Shown piece by piece: positions 1-5,664 of a stretch of 5,664 bases of DNA (positions within the stretch are counted from its first letter, which is position 1; each line of letters starts with the position of its first letter). Origin of the DNA: Bacteroidales bacterium (GTDB lineage Bacteria > Bacteroidota > Bacteroidia > Bacteroidales > UBA12077); assembly GCA_030600625.1 (NCBI GenBank), contig JAUVLS010000111.1, positions 1 to 5,664 of the forward strand. The letters are read 5' to 3'. Position numbers and translations under genes: made by a program. The notes beneath the pieces were generated by a model. That model ran no database searches. It saw only the letters and a program-made list of their open reading frames with translations, and was not told where the DNA came from.

Positions 1-1190
1 ATCCGGCCAGCTCTTCAATTCATCCCGAAATAAAAGTTTATAATACTTCAGATACCAGTTCAATTATTGTAGAGAGAGTTTACACTAAAGAATTGTTATT
101 TAACCAGGCTAATGCTGAAAAAAAACTTTTAGCAAGAGTTAAAATAATTTACAATTTATACGATTTAAACGATAAACAAAAACTGGTTGACAGTTTAACC
201 ACTACATTTAAATTTGAAAAGAACCCTGATGTTTTATATCACACTTTGGAGATTCCAATTAATACATTTGTTGAGAATAACTACTTTTTAGAAATTATTA
301 CAACAGATTTAAACAGGAAAAGTAATCAATATTCATTTAGAAGAATTGACAGAACAAATGATATTAATGAACAGGATTTTATTGTTTATAATAAAAGTAA
401 TAAAGAGTTCATTATTAATTCATTTATAAATGAGAAAAAACAATTCGGAATAAAGCACTATAAAAAGGGTTTAGATTCTTTGAATGTATTTTTCTTCTCA
501 AATAATTTTGAAACTCCGCAATCACCAGATATTAATGATACCATTAAAGAAAATTTTGAAGTCGCCGATACAAATTGGGTTTGTTATCTCGATTCAATCA
601 ATTATATGAGTTTCCAAAAAGAAGGAGTTTATTATTTTACCGAACTTACAAAATCGTTTAAATTATCTACAGGAAAGATTGAGGGTTTTGCCTTATATAA
701 TTTTGGTGATGGATTTCCTATTGTTCGAACACCTGACGATCTTGCAAAACCAATTGTGTATTTAGGTTCCATTGATTCAATCTCCGATTCGGATTCTATC
801 GGGAAGCTTACAAAATTAGCAGTCGATAATTTTTGGCTCAAGAAAGCTAACAATATAGATAAATCCAGAGAACTTTTAAAAGCATATTATAACAGGGTTA
901 TGTTTGCAAATATGTATTTTACATCGTTTAAAGAAGGATGGCAGACCGATCGCGGAATGATTTATATTATTTACGGATTACCCGATTACTTGTTTAAATC
1001 GGGCGAAGAAGAAAGATGGATTTATAATCCTACAGGAATCGGTACTGGAATAACTTTCACATTTAAATATATTGAAAATCCTTTTAGTTTAAATCACTAT
1101 TTATTAGATCGCGATAAATTAAAAACAACGGGTTGGGATGAGGCTATAAAAATGTGGAATAATGGAGAAATATTTTATTTTCAAAATTAA
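1..1190 (+). CDS. GWxTD-domain protein, 5'-truncated by the window edge
   Basis: The frame is open from the first complete codon at base 3 to the TAA at 1188-1190, so the real start lies upstream of the window. A TTG at 93 could serve as a start, but coding continues before it (residues such as HPEIKVYNTSD), so I do not use it. The diagnostic GWQTD motif is encoded at 936-950 and is followed by RGMIYIIYGLPDYLF, the usual continuation of the GWxTD domain. A second Gly-Trp near the C-terminus (TTGWDEAIKMWNNGEIFYF) also fits how these proteins end. The part before the domain is rich in beta-type, Asn/Asp/Lys-rich sequence with no catalytic motif that I recognise. GWxTD proteins occur in Bacteroidota and some other phyla, are often exported, and have no established biochemical role. 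The missing N-terminus would show whether this one has a signal peptide. The next gene, rlmB, is on the same strand 101 bp downstream. Confidence 0.9.
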   Translation, partial: PASSSIHPEIKVYNTSDTSSIIVERVYTKELLFNQANAEKKLLARVKIIYNLYDLNDKQKLVDSLTTTFKFEKNPDVLYHTLEIPINTFVENNYFLEIITTDLNRKSNQYSFRRIDRTNDINEQDFIVYNKSNKEFIINSFINEKKQFGIKHYKKGLDSLNVFFFSNNFETPQSPDINDTIKENFEVADTNWVCYLDSINYMSFQKEGVYYFTELTKSFKLSTGKIEGFALYNFGDGFPIVRTPDDLAKPIVYLGSIDSISDSDSIGKLTKLAVDNFWLKKANNIDKSRELLKAYYNRVMFANMYFTSFKEGWQTDRGMIYIIYGLPDYLFKSGEEERWIYNPTGIGTGITFTFKYIENPFSLNHYLLDRDKLKTTGWDEAIKMWNNGEIFYFQN

Positions 1191-1230
1191 TTAAACATGA
1201 AATATCCATAGCCTGTCCCTAATTTTCGGA

Positions 1231-1254
1231 AACTAACGGGTTAACCCGTTAGTT
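1231..1254. repeat. Perfect 24-bp palindrome (REP-like or hairpin)
   Basis: The half-site AACTAACGGGTT is followed at once by its exact reverse complement, giving a 24-bp palindrome with TTAA at the centre. It is the most GC-rich spot in this AT-rich gap. In RNA it could form a stem of about 10 bp with a TTAA loop. No T-run follows it on the plus strand (CACACAGAC comes next), so it is not a standard intrinsic terminator. It could be an extragenic palindrome present elsewhere in the genome, an mRNA 3'-end stabiliser for the GWxTD gene, or a site for a dimeric regulator. The sequence alone does not decide between these. Confidence 0.7.
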
Positions 1255-1291
1255 CACACAGACAAATGATTATGATTTAAATTACAAACAC

Positions 1292-2032
1292 ATGAAACAA
1301 GATAAAGATTTTATATTTGGCATAAGAGCTGTTATTGAGGCGATTAAAGCAGGTAAGCAAATTGATAAGCTAATGATAAAGAGTGGCTTAAAAGGAGAGC
1401 TTTTTTTCGAATTAATGAAGCTGGTTAAAGATTTACAAATACCGTTTCAGTATGTGCCCAATGAAAGAATTAACAGGGTGACCATGAAAAATCACCAGGG
1501 CGTTCTTGCTTTTATTTCACCCATTGAATTTCAGAATATCGAAAATATTTTACCTTCTATATTTGAAGCCGGTAAAACTCCACTCATTGTAATCCTTGAT
1601 AAAGTTACGGATGTTCGAAATTTTGGAGCAATTACACGAACCGCCGAATGTGCCAATGTAGATGCAATTATTATTCCCGAAAAAGGATCTGCGCAAATTT
1701 CGGGCGATGCAGTAAAAACATCGGCGGGTGCTTTACTCAAAATCCCTGTTTGCAGAGTAAAAAACTTATCAGAAACCATAAAATATTTGCAGCAAAGTGG
1801 AATTCAGCTTGTGGCAGCTACCGAAAAGGCCAGTGATTTTTATTATAAAGTAGATTTCTCAATACCAACTGCAATCTTATTAGGAGCCGAAGATAGGGGA
1901 GTTGATATAGAATATTTAAGAGTAGCAGACCAAATGGTGAAAATCCCGATCTTAGGCGAAATTGAATCGTTGAATGTTTCGGTGGCAGCTTCTATATTGA
2001 TTTATGAGGCTGTTAAGCAAAGGTTGAATTAA
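1292..2032 (+). CDS. rlmB: 23S rRNA (guanosine-2251-2'-O)-methyltransferase RlmB (SpoU/TrmH family)
   Basis: This 246-residue protein has the usual length for bacterial RlmB, an S-adenosylmethionine-dependent SPOUT enzyme that methylates the ribose of G2251 in the P-loop of 23S rRNA. The N-terminal substrate-binding domain spans about residues 5-78 and carries the FGIRAVIEAI start and the family's HQG at 68-70. The knotted catalytic domain follows. Motif 1 is at about 103-117 (DKVTDVRNFGAITRT, with N110 and R116), motif 2 at 197-203 (LGAEDRG, with E200), and motif 3 at 218-232 (IPILGEIESLNVSVA, with S226 and N228). All key SPOUT residues are intact. The ATG at 1292 gives a full N-terminal domain. 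There is no clear Shine-Dalgarno sequence before it, which is common in Bacteroidota. The gene converges on the histidine kinase gene and overlaps it by four bases. TrmH-type tRNA methyltransferases are the nearest alternative, but the N-terminal domain with HQG favours RlmB. Confidence 0.95.
   Translation: MKQDKDFIFGIRAVIEAIKAGKQIDKLMIKSGLKGELFFELMKLVKDLQIPFQYVPNERINRVTMKNHQGVLAFISPIEFQNIENILPSIFEAGKTPLIVILDKVTDVRNFGAITRTAECANVDAIIIPEKGSAQISGDAVKTSAGALLKIPVCRVKNLSETIKYLQQSGIQLVAATEKASDFYYKVDFSIPTAILLGAEDRGVDIEYLRVADQMVKIPILGEIESLNVSVAASILIYEAVKQRLN
2029..2032. other. Shared palindromic TTAA: overlapping stop codons of convergent genes
   Basis: The rlmB stop TAA is at 2030-2032 on the plus strand. 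The kinase stop TAA is the reverse complement of 2029-2031. The two coding regions therefore overlap tail to tail by four bases, and one TTAA supplies both stops. No intergenic space is left for a terminator, so transcripts from each side probably run into the opposite gene. Confidence 0.95.
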
Positions 2033-3243
2033 GCTGTTTTTAAAATAAATTTAAAGGAAGAACCTTTGTTAAGTTCGCTCTCGACCCATATTTTTCCATC
2101 ATTTTTCTCGATAAATTCCTTACATAAAATCAGGCCTAATCCGGTTCCTTTTTCTTCTGAAGTGCCTTGTGTAGTTAAATGCTGGTCAATTCTGAATAGT
2201 TTTTTCTGATCTTCTTTTTTAATTCCTACACCATTATCAATTACAGATAATTCAACGTGTTCATCTTTTTTAACACATCTAATAGATATTAAACCCTCAG
2301 GGTGTGAAAATTTTATTGCATTGCTTATGAGGTTTCGAATTACTGTAGTAATCATATTTTCATCGACAAATACAATGGTTTTTTCATCAATATTTATATT
2401 AATTTTTATGCTTTTATTTTCAATATTAATCATTAATGTATCAATGGTATTATCAACCATTTTTCTGACAGATACAAATTTTGGTTTATAGGTAATGTTG
2501 CCTGTTTGTGATTTTGACCACTGTAACAGGTTTTCTAACAAATTATATAATTGCTTTGATGCCTGGTTCATTGCTCCAATAAATTCCTTACTTTCTTTTT
2601 CCGAAAAAACATCAAAATTATTTGTTAATACTTCCGTAAGATTTAAAAATCCGGCAATTGGATTACGTAGATCGTGTGCTATTATTGAAAAGAATTTGTC
2701 TTTGCTTGCATTTAAAGCTTTTAACTTTTCACGGTGATCTTCAATTTCTTCTTTTTGTTGACTAATGGTTTTTTTCGCTTTTTTAAGATCAATCATTCTA
2801 CCAAAAAGCTCAATTGTTCTTCCTCTGAATTTATGATTTGATTTTTCTAATAATAGCTGGTGATTATTTATTTCTTGCTGTTGTGTTTTTAGTTTTTTGT
2901 TTTGCTGACTAATGGTTTTTTTCGCTTTTTTTAAATCAACCATTTTGCCAAACAACTCAATGGTACGACTACGAAATTTGTCGCTCTCTTCTTCTAGTTT
3001 CTTTTGCTGTTTTTCAAGATCTATTCTTTGTAGTTCAAGAGTTCTAAATTGCTCAAAAATTATATCCTGAGCTTTTTCAAGGCTCTCAATTTTATCGGTA
3101 AGTTTTGTGTTTTCTTCTTGTGAATTTTTTAAGAAATTAATAATTTCAGTATTCTCCGATTTAAATTCTATCACAGAATCTTTATCTTCTTTAACAGGAT
3201 TTAAATTTTGTTTATCTGGACTTCTAAATTTTTGAGTTGACAT
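2029..3243 (-). CDS. Cytosolic sensor histidine kinase with duplicated coiled-coil module
   Basis: This 404-residue protein has a complete two-component kinase core. The HisKA H-box is FFSIIAHDLRNP with the phospho-acceptor H190. The ATP-binding domain has an N-box (RNLISNAIKF, N304 and N308), a G1 box (DNGVG, 336-340), an F-box (KKLFRI, about 347-352) and a G2 box (GTGLGL, 366-371), and ends GSSFKFIL. I see no transmembrane segment, signal peptide, PAS, GAF or receiver domain. Residues from about 30 to 180 are charged, Gln/Lys/Glu-rich and look coiled-coil. They contain two near-identical modules, at about 88-114 and 137-163, exactly 49 residues apart. The kinase is probably a cytosolic dimer that takes its input through the coiled coil or a partner protein. 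No response regulator gene lies in the window. It is the last gene of a likely operon, 29 nt after the YDYQA-repeat gene, with no Shine-Dalgarno sequence before its ATG. Confidence 0.93.
   Translation of the reverse strand: MSTQKFRSPDKQNLNPVKEDKDSVIEFKSENTEIINFLKNSQEENTKLTDKIESLEKAQDIIFEQFRTLELQRIDLEKQQKKLEEESDKFRSRTIELFGKMVDLKKAKKTISQQNKKLKTQQQEINNHQLLLEKSNHKFRGRTIELFGRMIDLKKAKKTISQQKEEIEDHREKLKALNASKDKFFSIIAHDLRNPIAGFLNLTEVLTNNFDVFSEKESKEFIGAMNQASKQLYNLLENLLQWSKSQTGNITYKPKFVSVRKMVDNTIDTLMINIENKSIKININIDEKTIVFVDENMITTVIRNLISNAIKFSHPEGLISIRCVKKDEHVELSVIDNGVGIKKEDQKKLFRIDQHLTTQGTSEEKGTGLGLILCKEFIEKNDGKIWVESELNKGSSFKFILKTA
2755..2835 (-). repeat. In-frame 147-nt-period repeat, copy 2 (kinase coiled coil)
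   Basis: This segment encodes kinase residues 137-163, KFRGRTIELFGRMIDLKK then AKKTISQQ. It matches copy 1 at 2902-2982 with a period of exactly 147 nt (49 residues). A stretch of 26 bases (2759-2784) is identical to 2906-2931. Most differences in the conserved half are silent or exchange Val and Ile. Confidence 0.9.
2902..2982 (-). repeat. In-frame 147-nt-period repeat, copy 1 (kinase coiled coil)
   Basis: This segment encodes kinase residues 88-114, KFRSRTIELFGKMVDLKK then AKKTISQQ, the partner of the copy at 2755-2835. It contains two runs of seven T on the plus strand (2916-2922 and 2926-2932), which are A-runs in the coding strand. Another 49 residues towards the N-terminus there is a weak third match (L48, K51, L55, K57, A58, I62, Q65), which may be an older, decayed copy. 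Confidence 0.9.
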
Positions 3244-3272
3244 GAATTAATGAGTATAAAAATATTTACGGT

Positions 3273-3611
3273 TTAAAACAACAAATGTTTCTTGTCCGAA
3301 TTTTTCCATCCTGCTTGATAGTCATAATCCACAAAAAATATTTTCAAATTAGCCTGATAATCGTAATTGGTGAAAAATATTTTTTTATCGGCTTGATAAT
3401 CATATTCTGTAAAAAACCATAAACCTTTATTTTCTTTTGCCTGGTAGTCATATTTGACCTTATAAACTAACAAATCAGCCTGATAATCATAATTAGTGAC
3501 ATATACTTTTATATCTGCCTGGTAATCATAGTTTACAGAATAAACTTTTTGAGCATCGATTTTACTAATCGATAAGAGTACAATTATATTTAATAGAATA
3601 ATGAATCTCAT
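3273..3611 (-). CDS. Small exported protein with six YDYQA repeats (DUF6150-like)
   Basis: This 112-residue protein begins with a signal peptide: MRF, a hydrophobic stretch at about 3-16, and a likely cleavage after SKIDA at residue 20. The mature part is almost entirely six repeats ending in YDYQA, starting at Y28, Y41, Y54, Y70, Y83 and Y96. Spacing is 13-13-16-13-13, so two sets of three flank a three-residue insertion (KENKG, about 59-63). Each repeat is preceded by a beta-like hydrophobic/aromatic segment such as KVYVTN or KIFFVD. The protein ends GWKNSDKKHLLF. From memory this matches small Bacteroidota proteins annotated DUF6150, which often carry YKSQAD-type repeats. The name is unverified and no function is established. 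There are no cysteines, lipobox or catalytic motif. The ATG lies 2 nt after the channel stop codon, and no Shine-Dalgarno sequence is visible, so translation is probably coupled to the channel gene. Confidence 0.85.
   Translation of the reverse strand: MRFIILLNIIVLLSISKIDAQKVYSVNYDYQADIKVYVTNYDYQADLLVYKVKYDYQAKENKGLWFFTEYDYQADKKIFFTNYDYQANLKIFFVDYDYQAGWKNSDKKHLLF
3312..3530 (-). repeat. Tandem repeats of about 39 nt encoding YDYQA units
   Basis: Six 15-nt blocks encode YDYQA at 3516-3530, 3477-3491, 3438-3452, 3390-3404, 3351-3365 and 3312-3326. The period is 39 nt except for a 48-nt step in the middle. Third-codon positions vary between copies (for example TGATAGTC, TGATAATC and TGGTAGTC on the plus strand) while the peptide stays constant. 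That indicates selection on the protein rather than a recent DNA expansion. Confidence 0.93.
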
Positions 3612-3616
3612 TATTA
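3609..3616 (-). promoter_or_regulatory. Stop-start junction TAATAATG between channel and repeat-protein genes
   Basis: Read on the minus strand, the channel stop TAA (3616-3614) is followed by two bases and then the ATG of the repeat-protein gene (3611-3609). No purine-rich Shine-Dalgarno sequence precedes it (ACAATTAACAAAT). This supports one mRNA for both genes and translation of the small protein by re-initiation or coupling. Confidence 0.65.
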
Positions 3617-4876
3617 ATTTGTTAATTGTCTGAAATCATCTCCGGTTGGATTTTGGAAAATACTTAACTCAAATTCAGATATTACAGCTAATATGTGATC
3701 AAATATATCAGCTTGTACTTTTTCATATTCCACCCAGTCCTGAATTTTACTAAATGCATATATCTGAATTGGAATCCCTTTTTCAGTTGGATCAAGGTGC
3801 CGAACCATTGTTGTATAGGGTGGTATATTTGGGTAAATATTAGGATGTTGTTCCAGATATTTTTCAACATATACCCTGAAGATTCCTAAATTAGTTAGAT
3901 TTCGTCTGCTTGCCTTATCATTTTCAATACCTTTTTCGATGTTGTATTTTGCAATATCTTCTTGCTTCATTTCAATATAATCATGGATTAATTTTATTTT
4001 TTTGAAACGATTTGACATTTCAGCATCGCAAAATTTCACTGTTTTAATATTTATATATAGCGATCGTTTAATTCGCCGCCCTTTAGATTCTTCCATCCCT
4101 TTCCAGTTTTGGAATGATTCTGATACTAATGCATATGTTGGAATCGTAGATATGGTTTTATCCCAATTTTGGACTTTTACTGTATTAAGCGTAATTTCCA
4201 ATACTGTTCCATCGGCATTTCTGCTTGGCATAGAAATCCAATCGCCGGGTTTTACCATTTGATTAGCCGAAAGTTGGATACTTGAAACGAATCCTAAAAT
4301 TGTATCTTTAAAAACTAAAATAAGAATGGCTGCAACTGCTCCTAAACTTGCGAATAAGGTTCCCGGTGATTTGCCGAGTATTACAGATAAAATAAGAATA
4401 ATACCGGAGGCATAAATTATAATCTTAATAGTTTGAATATAGCCTTTAATTGGCCGTTCTCGTGAAATTGGAAGTGTCAGGTATGCAGAATGTAAGGCGT
4501 CTAAAAATGCATCAAGAACCAGCATCCCAACAAAAATCATGTAAATATATGTGGTGGATTGCACAAAAGATGTGATTCCCGGGAAATCTGCCAGTCCAAT
4601 TTCGGCAAAATAGTAAATTATTATTGCCGGTACCAGATGTGATAATCTGTTAAGTACTTTTTGCTGAAAAATAATATCAACCCAGGTGTATTTTGTTTTT
4701 TTAACTAACTTACTGATAGTTCTAAACAATATTTTACTGGTTACGAAATACGCGATAAAAGCTAATATTAAAATGAGTAAAACTATGATTGCAGATTTTG
4801 TTAGTAATGCGTATTGTTCCGAGAATCCCCAGTTAATAAGTAATTCCTTTAGTTTTAATCCTAACGATAAATTCAT
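3614..4876 (-). CDS. ybdG: YbdG-like miniconductance mechanosensitive channel (MscS family)
   Basis: This 420-residue inner-membrane protein resembles Escherichia coli YbdG (MscM) along its length. Hydrophobic segments lie at about 28-47, 80-95, 108-127 and 148-168. The pore helix follows at about 174-203 (SLGAVAAILILVFKD, then ILGFVSSIQLSAN). The beta domain then has MVKPGDWISMP (207-217), DGTVLEITLNTVKVQNWD and TISTIPTYALVSESFQNW, and the family signature KGRRIKRS is at 265-272. The C-terminal part matches YbdG, including MVRHLDP, IQIYAF and QADIFDHILAVISEFEL, and ends PTGDDFRQL. Such channels open on membrane tension during osmotic downshock and release small solutes. The ATG at 4876 gives the expected N-terminus; no Shine-Dalgarno sequence is seen. 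It is the first gene of a likely three-gene minus-strand operon with the repeat protein and the histidine kinase. It diverges from the M64 peptidase gene across 60 bp. I see no truncation or missing key region. Confidence 0.93.
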   Translation of the reverse strand: MNLSLGLKLKELLINWGFSEQYALLTKSAIIVLLILILAFIAYFVTSKILFRTISKLVKKTKYTWVDIIFQQKVLNRLSHLVPAIIIYYFAEIGLADFPGITSFVQSTTYIYMIFVGMLVLDAFLDALHSAYLTLPISRERPIKGYIQTIKIIIYASGIILILSVILGKSPGTLFASLGAVAAILILVFKDTILGFVSSIQLSANQMVKPGDWISMPSRNADGTVLEITLNTVKVQNWDKTISTIPTYALVSESFQNWKGMEESKGRRIKRSLYINIKTVKFCDAEMSNRFKKIKLIHDYIEMKQEDIAKYNIEKGIENDKASRRNLTNLGIFRVYVEKYLEQHPNIYPNIPPYTTMVRHLDPTEKGIPIQIYAFSKIQDWVEYEKVQADIFDHILAVISEFELSIFQNPTGDDFRQLTN

Positions 4877-4936
4877 AGTCTAAGAATATTAATATAAATG
4901 ATATTTTGTAAATTTAACAAATTAAAAAGGTTTGAC
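4877..4936. promoter_or_regulatory. Divergent AT-rich promoter region between channel and peptidase genes
   Basis: This 60-bp gap must hold the start signals for two divergent genes and is almost all A/T. Plus-strand TATTTTG at 4902-4908 is one base short of the Bacteroidota -7 consensus TAnnTTTG, and no matching TTTG lies upstream. On the minus strand a TTTG (complement of 4918-4921) stands about 20 nt before TATATTAA (around 4898-4891), a weak -33/-7 pair. A loose inverted repeat, TTTGT/ACAAA, lies at about 4905-4922. The location is well supported; the individual boxes are guesses. Confidence 0.35.
4926..4930 (+). promoter_or_regulatory. Shine-Dalgarno-like AAAGG before the M64 lipoprotein start
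   Basis: AAAGG is followed by a six-base spacer (TTTGAC) and then the ATG at 4937. It is the only clear ribosome-binding-site-like sequence before any start in the window. It agrees with the start that gives a lipoprotein signal peptide. Confidence 0.5.
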
Positions 4937-5664
4937 ATGAGAACATTATTATTTTTTCTTTTAATAGTAATAAGTCTGTCTTGTATACAAAAGACTGAAT
5001 ACGAGCAATATTTTGAAGAACAATCGATGCGGGTAGATTTTGTTTTTTATGGAAATGCCAATAACGAAGAAATTAAACTGGTTAAGATTTCCAAAGAACC
5101 TTTCTGGGGAGGTTCAAAAACAAATTTAAGCAACATGTTTAATTATGGTGAGTATAAGTTTGAAATTATAGATTTGGAAACAGAAAATGTTATTTATTCT
5201 CAGGGGTTTTGCACTTTATTTGAAGAGTGGCAAACCACCTTAGAAGCCGATTCTGTTTATCGTGAGTTTTATCAAACAGTTTTATTCCCGCTGCCTAAAA
5301 ACCCGGTTATTTTAAAAATTTATAGCAGATCGTGGGAAGGTAATTTTGAAGAGATTTTTGAGTATGAGATTAATACCAAAGAATACACTTTCGATTCTGA
5401 AATTATTCAATTCCCTTACACAAAGATTCTCGATAATGGAGATCCTTCAACCAAAGTTGATTTAGTGTTTTTAGCTGAAGGTTATACATTAGAGGAGATG
5501 GATAAATTTGAAAGTGATGCTCGGCGATTAATAAATTACATGTTTTTATTTGAACCTTACAGTAGCAATAAAGAAAAATTTAATATTTGGTTGGTAAAAT
5601 CTGAATCTCAAGAGTCAGGAACAGATATTCCGGGACATGATATTTATAAAAACACAGTATTAAA
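4937..5664 (+). CDS. M64-family metallopeptidase lipoprotein, 3'-truncated by the window edge
   Basis: The frame is open from the ATG at 4937 to the window end, giving 242 complete codons with the stop outside. The N-terminus MRTLLFFLLIVISLSC is a lipoprotein-type signal, with C16 as the probable lipidated residue, although -3 is Ser rather than the usual Leu. Residues of about 17-160 form an Asp/Glu- and aromatic-rich beta-like domain, as expected for the M64 N-terminal domain. From D175 the sequence reads DLVFLAEGYTLEEMDKFESD, then FEPYSSNKEKFNIWLVKSES, then SGTDIPGHDIYKNT. This is the typical beginning of the peptidase M64 (IgA peptidase-like) domain of Bacteroidota. The zinc-binding HExxH motif would lie beyond the window, so catalytic competence cannot be judged. 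The family includes secreted or surface zinc proteases, among them an IgA-cleaving one, but the substrate here is unknown. It is transcribed away from the channel gene. Confidence 0.82.
   Translation, partial: MRTLLFFLLIVISLSCIQKTEYEQYFEEQSMRVDFVFYGNANNEEIKLVKISKEPFWGGSKTNLSNMFNYGEYKFEIIDLETENVIYSQGFCTLFEEWQTTLEADSVYREFYQTVLFPLPKNPVILKIYSRSWEGNFEEIFEYEINTKEYTFDSEIIQFPYTKILDNGDPSTKVDLVFLAEGYTLEEMDKFESDARRLINYMFLFEPYSSNKEKFNIWLVKSESQESGTDIPGHDIYKNTVL

Noticed and set aside
93..95. TTG at 93 as the start codon of the GWxTD gene
   Set aside because: The frame is open and protein-like from base 3, so the gene simply enters the window from the left.
632..853. Minus-strand 73-codon open frame inside the GWxTD gene
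   Set aside because: It is antisense to a clear coding region and its product resembles no family I know.
1231..1262. Intrinsic terminator at the 24-bp palindrome
   Set aside because: The bases after the stem are CACACAGAC on the plus strand, with no T-run, so termination is possible but not supported.
1531..1836. Open frames at 1531-1779 (minus) and 1648-1836 (plus) inside rlmB
   Set aside because: Both overlap the conserved SPOUT catalytic domain in other frames and show no family resemblance.
2495..2737. Plus-strand 80-codon open frame opposite the kinase HisKA domain
   Set aside because: It is a shadow of the conserved kinase core on the other strand and has no recognisable domain.
3312..3530. 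CRISPR-like direct repeats
   Set aside because: The 39-nt periodicity comes from YDYQA codons in an intact open frame, with silent variation and no spacers.
3688..4262. Open frames at 3688-3870 (minus), 3695-3889 (plus) and 4002-4262 (plus) inside the channel gene
   Set aside because: All overlap the channel's conserved beta and C-terminal regions, and the products look like random translation.
4686..4883. Plus-strand open frame opposite the channel N-terminus
   Set aside because: Its hydrophobic character mirrors the antisense of the membrane segments. It has no independent support.

Overview
The window is low-GC, densely coded chromosomal DNA that most likely comes from a member of the Bacteroidota. 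A Bacteroidales/Marinilabiliales-type organism is a guess. The evidence is a GWxTD-domain protein, an M64-peptidase lipoprotein and a YDYQA-repeat small secreted protein (families I associate with this phylum), together with very weak or absent Shine-Dalgarno sequences in front of most genes. I see no rRNA, tRNA, CRISPR array, transposase or phage gene.

Layout, left to right. (1) Bases 1-1190, plus strand: the 3' part of a GWxTD-domain protein gene whose start lies outside the window. (2) Bases 1191-1291: a short intergenic gap with a perfect 24-bp palindrome. (3) Bases 1292-2032, plus strand: a complete rlmB-type 23S rRNA 2'-O-methyltransferase gene. (4) Bases 2029-4876, minus strand: a three-gene cluster read right to left. 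It holds a YbdG-like mechanosensitive channel, a 112-residue exported protein made of six YDYQA repeats, and a cytosolic histidine kinase with a duplicated coiled-coil module. The first two genes are 2 nt apart and the last two 29 nt apart, so they probably form one operon. (5) Bases 4877-4936: a 60-bp divergent gap. (6) From 4937 to the window end, plus strand: the N-terminal 242 codons of an M64-family metallopeptidase lipoprotein.

The rlmB and kinase genes converge and overlap by four bases, so each stop codon lies in the palindrome TTAA and no terminator fits between them. RlmB is a housekeeping rRNA modification enzyme. The minus-strand cluster links a membrane-tension channel, a small envelope repeat protein and a signalling kinase with no sensor domain or adjacent response regulator. 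A role in envelope or osmotic stress is an inference from gene order only.

The least described parts are the YDYQA-repeat protein with its 13-13-16-13-13 spacing, the in-frame 147-nt repeat inside the kinase, and the linkage of both to the channel.
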